DNA from: Caldilineaceae bacterium
GTDB taxonomy: Bacteria; Chloroflexota; Anaerolineae; Caldilineales; Caldilineaceae
Assembly: GCA_020634755.1 (NCBI GenBank)
Contig: JACKBC010000040.1
Coordinates: forward strand, 1 to 64,000
DNA length: 64,000 nt
Direction of reading: 5' to 3'
Shown here: one piece after another, positions 17,222-24,905 of the stretch
How positions within the stretch are numbered: the first letter of the stretch is position 1
Layout of the letters: the number at the start of each line of letters is the position of its first letter
The notes under the pieces: generated by a model
Databases searched by the model: none
What the model saw: the letters and a program-made list of their open reading frames with translations, nothing else
What the model was told of the DNA's origin: nothing
Program-made: the position numbers and the translations under genes

Positions 17222-17310
17222 TAGCTCTGTGCGATGCACAACCGCCATCATCTAAGTTCTTTATTTCTGTGCTGGCTCTGTGCGGCGCACAACCGCCATT
17301 ATCTAAGTTA
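17222..17310. repeat. Two direct repeats with a GTGCGNYGCAC core
   Basis: A unit of about 35 bases occurs twice, at 17222-17257 and 17274-17310 (GCTCTGTGCGRYGCACAA followed by CCGCCATYATCTAAG). Part of it (CCGCCATCATGCAACTTAG) recurs at 20492-20510 beside a permease stop. The core is a short palindrome also found at 27452-27600 and 31996-32060. Confidence 0.6.
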
Positions 17311-17313
17311 TAA

Positions 17314-17346
17314 AAAAGAACCGGATCAGGTAAGACCCGGTTCTTT
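17314..17346 (-). terminator. Rho-independent terminator for the binding-protein operon
   Basis: On the minus strand AAAGAACCGG pairs with CCGGTTCTTT across a 12-base loop and is followed by a run of six T. It lies just after the binding-protein stop at 17382 and before the enolase gene at 17195. It is probably a partial terminator that lowers expression of the downstream enzyme. Confidence 0.8.
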
Positions 17347-17381
17347 GGGAGCGATATATCCAGCTAGATCACGTTCACCAG

Positions 17382-18755
17382 TTAACCAATGGCTTTGGGC
17401 GGACGGTCTTCGTCAACAATTTCTTGTACCTTGTCATAAATCGTGTTGGCGTATTCATCCCAGCTCTTCTCGCCTTCCACCACAAAGGCCAGCTCTTGGG
17501 CATAGACCTGGAAAACCTCATTATAGCGCAAGTTCCAGACCATGGGGAAGGGCTCGAGCCATTCCTCCATAATGGGCACGGAGAGGCCATAAAGCGGATT
17601 CACCTCGTTGACTTTGGGATCCAAGTAGGCCGATTTGCGGGCCGGAATCTTGGTAGAATTGACGGCGCCCCACACGTTGGATTCTTTGTCGGTGAGCGCT
17701 TTCAGGACTTCCCACGCGCCATCCACCTGTGCGGTCTGGCTGTTCAGCATCCACTGGTTGCCTTCAATGCAGCTTCCGCGGCGGCCATCGGGTCCTGGCG
17801 GCTGCACCATGTAGCCCACTTCAAAGCGGTCGCCGGACGTTTCATTATAGCGAACCAGCTCGCCAATGCTGGCGATTTGGAAGGCAATGCGGCCACTGTC
17901 AAACAGACCACCTTCAATATCGTCAGCCCCACGCGGCATGACCTGGTCATTCACCATGTTGATGAGCCACGGCATGGCATCGGAAATAAGCGGTTCGAGC
18001 AGCCGGAACTTCTTGCCCTCTTCATCAATGGGCCAACCGCGCTTGTCTGCCGTAGTTGGGTCGCCAAAGGCGCGGGTAATGCAGGCCAGCCGGTGCAGAT
18101 CGCTATCAAATGGGCACTCAAAGCCAAAGATGCCGTTGTCCGGATCGGTGACGGCGCGCGCCGCCTCTTCCACATCCATGAGGGTCCACGTGTCATCGGG
18201 TTCATCGATGCCGGCATCTGCCAGTAGATTTTTGTTCCAATAGAGCGCGCTGACCGGGCCAGGTTTGATAATGCTGGGCAAGCAATAGAGGGTGCCTTCA
18301 AAGCGCAGGCCTTCAATACCTAGTGGGAAGAAGTCTGCAAAATCATCGGGTGGATTCGAATCGATCAGCTCATCGAGGCCCATGTATACGCCGCGATAGG
18401 CATTGAATTTGTACCACTTGTTGTGGCCATATACACAATCTTGCAGCGTGCCGGAGACGAAGCCTACCTCTGTCTTTTTGACAAGCTCATTGTATGGAAT
18501 GGTTTCGCTGATGGCGACAATTTCACCTTGGCGCTTGTTAAACTCGTCGATGGAAAATTCGGTCTCTTGGATGCGGTTTCCAGGAGTCTGCACGCGAATC
18601 TCAATCACTTCTCCCGTGGCGCCGCTTTCGCCCACTTCTGCCGCCGTGCCCGATGTGGGAGGTGCACAGGCGGATAATAGAGAACTGCCGACTGCACCAA
18701 AACCAAGCGCAACTGTTCCGCGCAGAAAATTCCTTCTGCTAAATCTATTTTTCAT
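17382..18755 (-). CDS. Sugar ABC transporter substrate-binding lipoprotein (paralogue 1)
   Basis: A 457-residue solute-binding protein with a Tat motif (S-R-R-N-F-L-R-G) and lipobox L-L-S-A-C. It is clearly paralogous to the next gene upstream: both share G-T-L-Q-D-C-V-Y-G-H-N-K-W-Y-K-F-N, G-W-P-I-D/S-E-D/E-G and M-V-Q-P-P-G-P-D-G-R-R-G. AAGGAG lies nine bases before ATG 18755, which decides the start over 18764 or 18851. The 204-base gap upstream contains a hairpin. Having two receptors for one permease pair suggests two related ligands; this is inferred. Confidence 0.9.
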   Translation of the reverse strand: MKNRFSRRNFLRGTVALGFGAVGSSLLSACAPPTSGTAAEVGESGATGEVIEIRVQTPGNRIQETEFSIDEFNKRQGEIVAISETIPYNELVKKTEVGFVSGTLQDCVYGHNKWYKFNAYRGVYMGLDELIDSNPPDDFADFFPLGIEGLRFEGTLYCLPSIIKPGPVSALYWNKNLLADAGIDEPDDTWTLMDVEEAARAVTDPDNGIFGFECPFDSDLHRLACITRAFGDPTTADKRGWPIDEEGKKFRLLEPLISDAMPWLINMVNDQVMPRGADDIEGGLFDSGRIAFQIASIGELVRYNETSGDRFEVGYMVQPPGPDGRRGSCIEGNQWMLNSQTAQVDGAWEVLKALTDKESNVWGAVNSTKIPARKSAYLDPKVNEVNPLYGLSVPIMEEWLEPFPMVWNLRYNEVFQVYAQELAFVVEGEKSWDEYANTIYDKVQEIVDEDRPPKAIG

Positions 18756-18840
18756 TGTGGTCATCTCCTTAAAACCTATCCGTAAATTTGGTTGTGAATC
18801 GTGAGCTGTTGCTGACAGTGCGGTTTGGACAGAGAATTTA

Positions 18841-18872
18841 CGGACAGACAATTTGTACCAGTTGTCTGTCCG
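18841..18872. repeat. 11-bp inverted repeat between the two binding-protein genes
   Basis: CGGACAGACAA at 18841-18851 pairs with TTGTCTGTCCG at 18862-18872. It has no T run. The outer sequence CTATCCGTAAATTT at 18777 is itself inverted at 18833-18846, so a larger hairpin spans about 18777-18872. The motif CTATCCGYAAATTNGG recurs near 14325 and 25992. It may stabilise or separate the two coding messages. Confidence 0.6.
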
Positions 18873-18959
18873 CTTAATTTTTAGAAACCCCGTATGACTT
18901 TTGCTCGAGTTGTGATTTCAAAAGATTAAATGTTCGCGGCACTAGGGAACTTTGCTGGA

Positions 18960-20333
18960 TTAGCTTAGTGCCTGTTTGGGGCGCGCTTCATCGACAACCG
19001 CCTGCACTTTTTCATAGACGGTGGAAGCATACTCGTCCCAGCTCTTTTCACCATTGACAATGAACGCGATCTCCTGTTGGTAAACCTGGAATACTTCGTT
19101 ATAGCGCAGGTTAGAGACCATGGGGAATGGCTCGAGGAATTCGTCCATAATGGGCACAAATTGCGCATAGGTGGGTATCTCCGCGTTGAGCGCTTCATCT
19201 AGATAGGCCGAGCGGCGGGCAGGAATCTTGCCAACCGTGGCGCCATATATGTTGCTGTCTTTGTCGGTCAGCCGTTTAAGCACTTGCCAAGCGGCATCAA
19301 TGTGCTCTGACTTGCTGTTGAGCATCCACTGATTGCCCTCCATGCAGGTGCCGCGGCGGCCATCGGGCCCGGGTGGCTGCACCATATAGCCCCATTCAAA
19401 GCGGTCGCCAATGGCCTCGCGATAGGTGGCCGGGAAGCCAATGGCCGAGATCTCAAAAGCCAAGATGCCGGCCTGGAAGTTGCCGCCCTCCACATCATCG
19501 CCGCCACGCGGCATGACGCGATCTTGAAGCATGTTGACAAACCATTGAGCCGTGTCTGCCACCAGCGGCTCCAGCAGGCGAAATTGCGTGCCATCTTCGC
19601 TAATGGGCCAGCCTCGTTTGTCGGCCAACGTGGGGTCGCCAAAGGCGCGCGTAAAACAGGCCAGCCGGTGCAGGTCGCTGTCCCACGGACAATCAAAGCC
19701 GAAAACGCCATTGTCTGGATCCGTGGCGGCGCGGGCCGCAGATTCCAGATCTAGCATGGTCCAAGTATCGTCGGGTTCGTCGATGCCCTTTTCATTCAAA
19801 ATTGTCTTGTTATAGAAGAGCAGATTGGCCGGCCCCGGCTTGATGATGTCTGGCAGGCAGTAGAGCGTGCCCTCCCAGCGCAGCCCTTCCACGCCCTGGG
19901 CAAAGAAGTCCTGAAAATCATCGGGCGGATCAGAGTCGATTAGCTCATCCACCGGGGCGTAGATGCCGCGATAGGCATTGAATTTGTACCACTTGTTGTG
20001 ACCATATACACAGTCTTGCAGCGTGCCCGAAGCAAAGCCGACTTCGGTTTTCTTGACGATTTCGTTGTACGGAGTCACCTCACTAATGGCCTGGATATCT
20101 GTATTCTCTTCGTTAAAGCGCTCAATGGCCCACTCATTGGTTTTGGTCAAATGGGGAATGCCTGGGTTTTGAACGCGTATCTCAATTACTTCCGATGAGG
20201 GACCCGAACTGCCGCTGCCGCTGCTGCCGGATGAGGGTGCACACGCAGCCAGAAATGAACTGCCGGCCACGCCCAAACCCAGCGCCGCCGTCGCTTGCAA
20301 AAACGCTCTCCTGCTCAATGTTCGATCTTTCAT
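18960..20333 (-). CDS. Sugar ABC transporter substrate-binding lipoprotein (paralogue 2)
   Basis: A 457-residue solute-binding protein with Tat motif S-R-R-A-F-L-Q and lipobox L-A-A-C, then a Ser/Gly-rich linker typical of surface-anchored receptors. TTAGGAGGAAA precedes ATG 20333, a strong ribosome site. It lies downstream of its two permeases, an order opposite to the first operon. Strong similarity to the gene at 17382 along the whole length shows a tandem duplication followed by divergence. Confidence 0.92.
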   Translation of the reverse strand: MKDRTLSRRAFLQATAALGLGVAGSSFLAACAPSSGSSGSGSSGPSSEVIEIRVQNPGIPHLTKTNEWAIERFNEENTDIQAISEVTPYNEIVKKTEVGFASGTLQDCVYGHNKWYKFNAYRGIYAPVDELIDSDPPDDFQDFFAQGVEGLRWEGTLYCLPDIIKPGPANLLFYNKTILNEKGIDEPDDTWTMLDLESAARAATDPDNGVFGFDCPWDSDLHRLACFTRAFGDPTLADKRGWPISEDGTQFRLLEPLVADTAQWFVNMLQDRVMPRGGDDVEGGNFQAGILAFEISAIGFPATYREAIGDRFEWGYMVQPPGPDGRRGTCMEGNQWMLNSKSEHIDAAWQVLKRLTDKDSNIYGATVGKIPARRSAYLDEALNAEIPTYAQFVPIMDEFLEPFPMVSNLRYNEVFQVYQQEIAFIVNGEKSWDEYASTVYEKVQAVVDEARPKQALS

Positions 20334-20507
20334 GTACCTTTCCTCCTAAGTTTTGTGGTCTATCGTGCGGTTGAAACGGGAACCGGCGTTTTCTATGGGG
20401 CTTAAAGGGGTAACGAAACGCTGGTTCTCATTTAGCGCTGCGTATAACAATAGACACGTCGTTGGTTTGCCGATGGCTCTGGTGCTATACAGCCGCCATC
20501 ATGCAAC

Positions 20508-21410
20508 TTAGCCTTTGATGCCCGTCATGGCGATTCCTTGCACAAAATATTTCTGCGCCGAGAAAAAGACCACCAGCGTGGGCGCAATCATCATGACCGC
20601 GGCGGCCATCAGAATGTGCTGTAGAATCTCTGACGACGAATCGGCATTCTGCTTAAAGAAGCTGACGCCCACCGATAGCGTAAACTTCATGGGGGAGTTT
20701 AGATAGATCACGGGTTCAATAAAGCGGTTCCATTCCGCCATAAAGGCAATAATGGCTGCCGTGGCCAACACGGGTTTGCACAGCGGCATTAAAATGTTCC
20801 AGTAAATGCGGAAGCGGGACGCCCCATCGATGAGCGCGGCTTCATCCAGCTCGCGCGGCAGCGACATCATAAATTGCCGCATGAGGAAGATAAAGAAAGC
20901 CGTGCCCCCAAACCACATGGGTACCCAAAGCGGATAGAACGTGTCTAGCCAGCCGAGCTTCCAAAACAGGATGAATTGGGGAATAAGCGTCACCTGCGCC
21001 GGCAGCATCATGGTGGCCAGCGTAATAAGAAAGAGCCCATCGCGGCCCCGATAGCTAAAGCGCGCAAAGGAATAGGCCACCAGCGATGACGATAAAACCG
21101 TGCCCAGCGTGGCCACCAGCGTGACAAAAACCGTATTCATAAACCACGTTGTGTATGGATACTCGGTCAGCACGCGCGTGTAGTTCTGCCACTGTGGCAC
21201 TTCGGGCAGCAACGTGGGTGGGAAGATGTAGATTTCGCTGGGGGCTTTTAGCGAACTGGAAAGGGTGTAGAAAAATGGATACCCAAAAGCCACGCACAGG
21301 ACGATGGCCAGTACATATAAAAGGATGGTACCCAATCTGCCGCGCAGCCCGGACAAGCTGGACGAGCTTTGCACGGGGCCGCTGGTTTGAACCGAACTAT
21401 GTGCCACCAT
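20508..21410 (-). CDS. Sugar ABC transporter permease (MalG-like)
   Basis: A 300-residue permease with six membrane segments. The EAA loop is D-E-A-A-L-I-D-G-A-S-R-F-R-I-Y. The C-terminus G-I-A-M-T-G-I-K-G is the standard MalG-type ending. It starts three bases after the upstream permease stop, so the two are translationally coupled. Together they form the membrane channel for the two binding proteins downstream. Confidence 0.92.
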   Translation of the reverse strand: MVAHSSVQTSGPVQSSSSLSGLRGRLGTILLYVLAIVLCVAFGYPFFYTLSSSLKAPSEIYIFPPTLLPEVPQWQNYTRVLTEYPYTTWFMNTVFVTLVATLGTVLSSSLVAYSFARFSYRGRDGLFLITLATMMLPAQVTLIPQFILFWKLGWLDTFYPLWVPMWFGGTAFFIFLMRQFMMSLPRELDEAALIDGASRFRIYWNILMPLCKPVLATAAIIAFMAEWNRFIEPVIYLNSPMKFTLSVGVSFFKQNADSSSEILQHILMAAAVMMIAPTLVVFFSAQKYFVQGIAMTGIKG

Positions 21411-21413
21411 AAT

Positions 21414-22385
21414 TTAACTCTCTCCTTGATAGAATACCCAGCGATTGGAGATGCGCAGATTGACCAGCGTAAAGACAATCAAGACGATGGCGAAGATCCA
21501 CGCCAAGGCCGACCCATAGCCTAAGCGATAGAATTCAAACGCCTGCTGATAAATGTGCAGGGCAAAGAACCAGCTGCCATACGCCGGACCGCCACGCGTG
21601 GCCACAAAGGCAATGTTGAAAACCTTCATGGCGCCGATAATGCCCAAAATGAGATTGAATAGCATGGTGGGTGAAATCATGGGCAGCGTTACGTGGCGGA
21701 ACTTGGACCATACACTTGCCCCATCAATGTCGGCTGCTTCATACAAATCGTTGGGCACGCCCTGGAGGCCAGCCAAGAAAATTAACATGCGATTGCCACC
21801 CACCCCGGCCCAGAACGCAATAAGCGCCAGCGACGGAATCACCGTGTCGCGGTCGGTTAAAAAGGGGAACTCGGGCAGACCAATTGATTTCAGCACATAA
21901 TTAAAGGGCCCCAAGTGTGGATCGAGCAGCCACAGCCAAATGACCGCCATGGCCACTTCTGGTGTCAAATGCGGGATGAAAAAGAGCGTGCGGTAAATGT
22001 TGCGCCCAAAAAGACGCTGATTCAACAGCAGCGCCAGGAGAAGGGAGCCAGCCAGCGTAAGCGGGACGACCAGAATGGCATAGTAGAACGTTCTGCCCAG
22101 AGACGTATAGAAAAGGTCGTCCCCCATAAATGCCTTGTGGTAATTGTCCAGGCCTACCCAGGTGGGGCTGTCGAGCACGCTATATTCAGTAAAGCTAAAG
22201 TAGAGCGACGCCAGCATGGGGCCGGCAATGAAGATGATGAGACCCAAAATCCACGGCAGGGCAAATAGATAGCCTTGAACCGCATCTTTGGCCTGAAACT
22301 TGGATTCAGCTCCAACCAGCCAGGTAAAGAAGCTGCGTTTTGCCGGCGCCGTCTGGGGGAGTCTGTTCAGACTGATTTCAGCCAT
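21414..22385 (-). CDS. Sugar ABC transporter permease (MalF-like)
   Basis: A 323-residue permease and the first gene of this operon. It has an N-terminal cytoplasmic tail, then G-Y-L-F-A-L-P-W-I-L-G-L-I-I-F as the first membrane segment. The EAA loop reads Y-E-A-A-D-I-D-G-A-S-V-W-S-K-F. ATG 22385 is chosen for an AAAGGA site ten bases upstream; the frame is open to 22421 without support. A strong promoter lies about 190 bases upstream. Confidence 0.92.
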   Translation of the reverse strand: MAEISLNRLPQTAPAKRSFFTWLVGAESKFQAKDAVQGYLFALPWILGLIIFIAGPMLASLYFSFTEYSVLDSPTWVGLDNYHKAFMGDDLFYTSLGRTFYYAILVVPLTLAGSLLLALLLNQRLFGRNIYRTLFFIPHLTPEVAMAVIWLWLLDPHLGPFNYVLKSIGLPEFPFLTDRDTVIPSLALIAFWAGVGGNRMLIFLAGLQGVPNDLYEAADIDGASVWSKFRHVTLPMISPTMLFNLILGIIGAMKVFNIAFVATRGGPAYGSWFFALHIYQQAFEFYRLGYGSALAWIFAIVLIVFTLVNLRISNRWVFYQGES

Positions 22386-22583
22386 AGCAATATCCTTTGC
22401 GGTGAACAGCGTATGGGGCAATCACGATATACACTCCGCTTTGAATAGATAGAAAGCAGAGTTTGCTGCGGTTTAAATTGTAGGGGAATACAAGGGCGTT
22501 AGCGGGAGCTTTGCCGGTGCACTGCTCTAACCATTTAAGCGTTTAGAGCCAACAGATTTGAGAGACTAAAGATAGGGCAAATA

Positions 22584-22612
22584 TTTTATACAATAATTTT
22601 AACTGCCTGTCA
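22584..22612 (-). promoter_or_regulatory. Near-consensus sigma-70 promoter for the importer operon
   Basis: On the minus strand TTGACA (22612-22607) and TATAAA (22589-22584) are separated by exactly 17 bases. Transcription would start near 22576 and run to the permease at 22385, giving an untranslated leader of about 190 bases. Confidence 0.75.
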
Positions 22613-22628
22613 ATTTTGTTTTAAATGT

Positions 22629-22797
22629 TCACGTTACGCAGCGACAGCCAGTCTGCTATAGTCAGCTCTAAATGAAAACCGGAGTTTCACTACTCCTATT
22701 GAGACAATAGAAAACTCCGGTTTTCATCTCAACCGCAGTATAGAGAGAAACAGGAACATCGGCGAGCCGACTTTCCTCTAGGCTTGCGTAACATAAG
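22629..22797. mobile_element. MITE family B, copy 1, interrupted by MITE family A
   Basis: Without the inserted 84 bases this element is 85 bp, exactly the length of the uninterrupted copy at 31855-31939. The two are nearly identical: TCACGTTACGCAGCGACAGC at one end and GGCTTGCGTAACATAAG at the other. The ends form an inverted repeat (GTTACGCA). The interior folds as CTAGAGGGAAA with TTTCCTCTAG around a GTCGGC/GCCGAC hairpin. No open frame. Confidence 0.85.
22659..22742. mobile_element. MITE family A inserted at TA inside family B
   Basis: An 82-bp element plus a duplicated TA. Its inverted ends share ATGAAAACCGGAGTTT perfectly and resemble each other further out (TAGTCAGCTC and TACTGCGGTT). 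Comparison with the empty site at 31855-31939 (GCTAGAG) shows GC-TA-element-TA-GAG, the signature of IS630/Tc1-mariner-type insertion. Confidence 0.85.
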
Positions 22798-22851
22798 TTA
22801 AATGTTCGGAAGATTGTGCAAATTGCGCATTTGTTACCTCATTTATCTGTT

Positions 22852-22879
22852 TTGACATAGCGGGTGAAACATCTATAAT
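22852..22879 (+). promoter_or_regulatory. Consensus sigma-70 promoter for the mannonate-dehydratase-like gene
   Basis: TTGACA at 22852-22857 and TATAAT at 22874-22879 are separated by 16 bases; both hexamers are perfect. The -10 is the first six bases of repeat family C, so transcription begins inside that repeat (about 22886). The leader to ATG 23136 is about 250 bases. Confidence 0.75.
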
Positions 22880-22967
22880 CAGTAGATCGCAATCGCCAGA
22901 GATTGAATCGGATTCAACAAGCGAGACCGATGCCTGTCTCGCCAACACCGTTGCGGTGTACTGATAT
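22874..22967 (+). repeat. Dispersed repeat family C, copy 1
   Basis: About 94 bp, related to 32111-32204 (same strand), 51931-52021 (opposite strand) and a fragment at 58112-58136. Conserved blocks are AGATCGCAATCGCC, GATTCAACAAGCGAGACCGA and GCCAACACCGTTGCGGTGTA. Two hairpins are internal: GCGAGAC/GTCTCGC and CACCG/CGGTG. All copies lie in intergenic gaps. Confidence 0.8.
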
Positions 22968-22997
22968 TGTGTATTAAGAAATTCGTACCGGTATCCC

Positions 22998-23030
22998 AGA
23001 AGTTCGACTTCTCCGAGAAGTCGAACTTCT
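22998..23030. repeat. 15-bp perfect hairpin in the leader of the gene at 23136
   Basis: AGAAGTTCGACTTCT (22998-23012) pairs with AGAAGTCGAACTTCT (23016-23030) across CCG. Outer bases ACCGG and CCGGT extend the stem. Each arm is itself an AGAAGT/ACTTCT palindrome, so four alternating half-sites are present. It has no T run. It may be a REP-type element or an operator. Confidence 0.7.
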
Positions 23031-23135
23031 ATGCCGGTGTTAATTTATAAATCTGCAAAAGCAGTACCGTGACTCACCTCCCCGACCCCCCAATTCCACA
23101 ATCGCTTGATAATCTACAGGAGGAAAAGCAGATAC

Positions 23136-24341
23136 ATGTCTTCACCCATTACGATCCAAGATGTGCAGGTGATCCTTACACACCCGGGCCGGGCGCGTCT
23201 GGTTGTGGTAAAGCTTATCACCTCTGAGCCGGGTTTGTATGGCTTGGGCTGCGCCTCGTTCAACCGGCGCTATGCCGCCGTGGCCACAGCAATTGAGAAG
23301 CATCTAAAGCCATTTGTGGTTGGGCGCGCCGTGGACCGCATTGAAGAAACTTTTCGCATGAACATGGTGCATGGCTATTGGCGCAATGGGCCTGTGCTCA
23401 ACAATGCCATCTCCGGTATTGACCAGGCGCTGTGGGATATTAAAGGCAAGCTGGCCAATATGCCGGTCTATCAATTGCTGGGTGGAAAGTGTAGGGAGGC
23501 GGCGGCTGTCTATGTCCACGCCGATGGGGAGAACCCGCAAGCCGTGGCGGACAGCGTGCTGGCCTATATGGAGCAGGGCTTTCGATATGTGCGCGTACAG
23601 GCCGGCGGCTACGGGGGGCGGCACGCGCCCGACGTGCGCCCGCACGGCGCGCCAGATGGCTTTTACTTCGACCCTAAACACTATATGCGCACAACATTAC
23701 GCACGCTGGCGCACGTGCGCGGCGTGGTGGGTGAGGAAGTGGAGCTGCTGCACGACATCCACGAGCGGCTGTCGCCCATTGACGCCGTGGGGTTTGCCAA
23801 AGAAGTGGAACGCTTTAAGCTTTTCTTTTTAGAGGATGCCTTGGCGCCCGAAGATACGGCCTGGTTTCAGCGCATCCGTCAGCAATGCGCCACGCCCCTG
23901 GCCATGGGTGAACTCTTCAATCACCCCCATGAATGGCAGCCGCTCATCGCAAAGCGCCTCATCGACTTTATTCGCATGCACATCAGTCAAATGGGCGGTT
24001 TGACCCCCGCTCGCGATGTGGCGATCTTTGCCAATATGTACGGCGTGCGCACGGCATGGCACGGTCCCAGCGATGTCTCGCCGGTGGGCCACGCCGCCAA
24101 TCTTCACCTGGACCTATGGGCGCCTAACTTTGGCATTCAGGAATGGTGCCGCTTTGACGAGCTGCATTATGAAATGTTTCCCGGGCTGCCCGAGGTGCGC
24201 AATGGCTATATGTATGCCAATGACAAACCGGGGTTGGGGATCGACGTCAACGAAAAGCTGGCCGCTCAATATCCGCCGCATGAAAACATCTCTTGGTGGA
24301 CGGAATCGCGTTTGCCGGATGGCAGCCCGGCGCGACCGTAA
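23136..24341 (+). CDS. Enolase-superfamily D-mannonate dehydratase-like (RspA/ManD group)
   Basis: A 401-residue protein with the full ManD/RspA pattern: Y-V-H-A-D-G, L-L-H-D-I-H-E-R-L (metal Asp and the following His), F-L-E-D-A-L (Glu), M-G-E-L-F-N-H-P (Glu) and A-W-H-G-P-S-D-V-S-P (catalytic His). The group converts D-mannonate, and sometimes D-gluconate, to 2-keto-3-deoxygluconate, linking uronic acids to central metabolism. ACAGGAGG lies before ATG 23136 and decides the start. It has its own promoter (22852) and a structured leader. It is the most canonical of the four enolase-type enzymes in the window. Confidence 0.88.
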   Translation: MSSPITIQDVQVILTHPGRARLVVVKLITSEPGLYGLGCASFNRRYAAVATAIEKHLKPFVVGRAVDRIEETFRMNMVHGYWRNGPVLNNAISGIDQALWDIKGKLANMPVYQLLGGKCREAAAVYVHADGENPQAVADSVLAYMEQGFRYVRVQAGGYGGRHAPDVRPHGAPDGFYFDPKHYMRTTLRTLAHVRGVVGEEVELLHDIHERLSPIDAVGFAKEVERFKLFFLEDALAPEDTAWFQRIRQQCATPLAMGELFNHPHEWQPLIAKRLIDFIRMHISQMGGLTPARDVAIFANMYGVRTAWHGPSDVSPVGHAANLHLDLWAPNFGIQEWCRFDELHYEMFPGLPEVRNGYMYANDKPGLGIDVNEKLAAQYPPHENISWWTESRLPDGSPARP

Positions 24342-24363
24342 AAGGGTACAATTTCTACATAGA

Positions 24364-24894
24364 CTACCATGCTACTTCATTGTGCAAAACGCCCATGCAA
24401 ATCAGATCGTCATAGGCGCCGTCGCTCCAGACCTGCTGGCGCATCCGGCCCTCTTCCACAAAACCGCAGGCAGCATAGGCGCGGACGGCGCGCTCGTTGC
24501 GGGCGTGAACGCGCAGATGCACTTTGTTCAAATTATGGTGCCGAAAGCCATATGTCAACAGCAGTTGAATGGCCTCGCGCCCATACCCTTTGCCCCAATA
24601 GGCCGGATCGCCAATCGTAATGCCCAATTCGGCCGTGCGCGCCACGCTGTCAAAATTGAAGAGCGCGCACTGCCCAATGCACTGGTCATCCGCCTCAATG
24701 GCAAATCCGGCGCCGTTGCGACCGCCGCGGCTGGCCTGGCTGTCAAACTCGGCCAGCAAGCGCTCCAGCGACTGCGGCATGGGCGGGTCGCCACCGCCGG
24801 CCAGCTCTACCGCAATGTCGTTATTGAAGGTCCAAAGGCGCTTCAGATCATCGCGGCGCATGGCGCGTAATGTTACAAGCTTTCCATTGATCAT
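24364..24894 (-). CDS. GNAT-family N-acetyltransferase (RimJ/RimL-like)
   Basis: A 176-residue acetyltransferase. Seen: L-R-A-M-R-R-D-D-L near the start, E-L-G-I-T-I-G-D-P-A-Y-W-G-K-G-Y-G-R-E-A (motif A, the acetyl-CoA loop) and N-L-N-K-V-H-L-R-V-H-A-R-N-E-R-A-V-R-A-Y (motif B), as in ribosomal-protein or amino-group acetyltransferases. ATG 24894 lies 11 bases after the oxidoreductase stop; the longer frame to 25167 overlaps that gene and is not used. The substrate is unknown. Confidence 0.85.
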   Translation of the reverse strand: MINGKLVTLRAMRRDDLKRLWTFNNDIAVELAGGGDPPMPQSLERLLAEFDSQASRGGRNGAGFAIEADDQCIGQCALFNFDSVARTAELGITIGDPAYWGKGYGREAIQLLLTYGFRHHNLNKVHLRVHARNERAVRAYAACGFVEEGRMRQQVWSDGAYDDLICMGVLHNEVAW

Positions 24895-24905
24895 GAGATT
24901 AATAT

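Noticed and set aside
22629..22797. Small RNA gene suggested by strong hairpins
   Set aside because: The structure is explained by two nested inverted-repeat elements, with an empty copy elsewhere.
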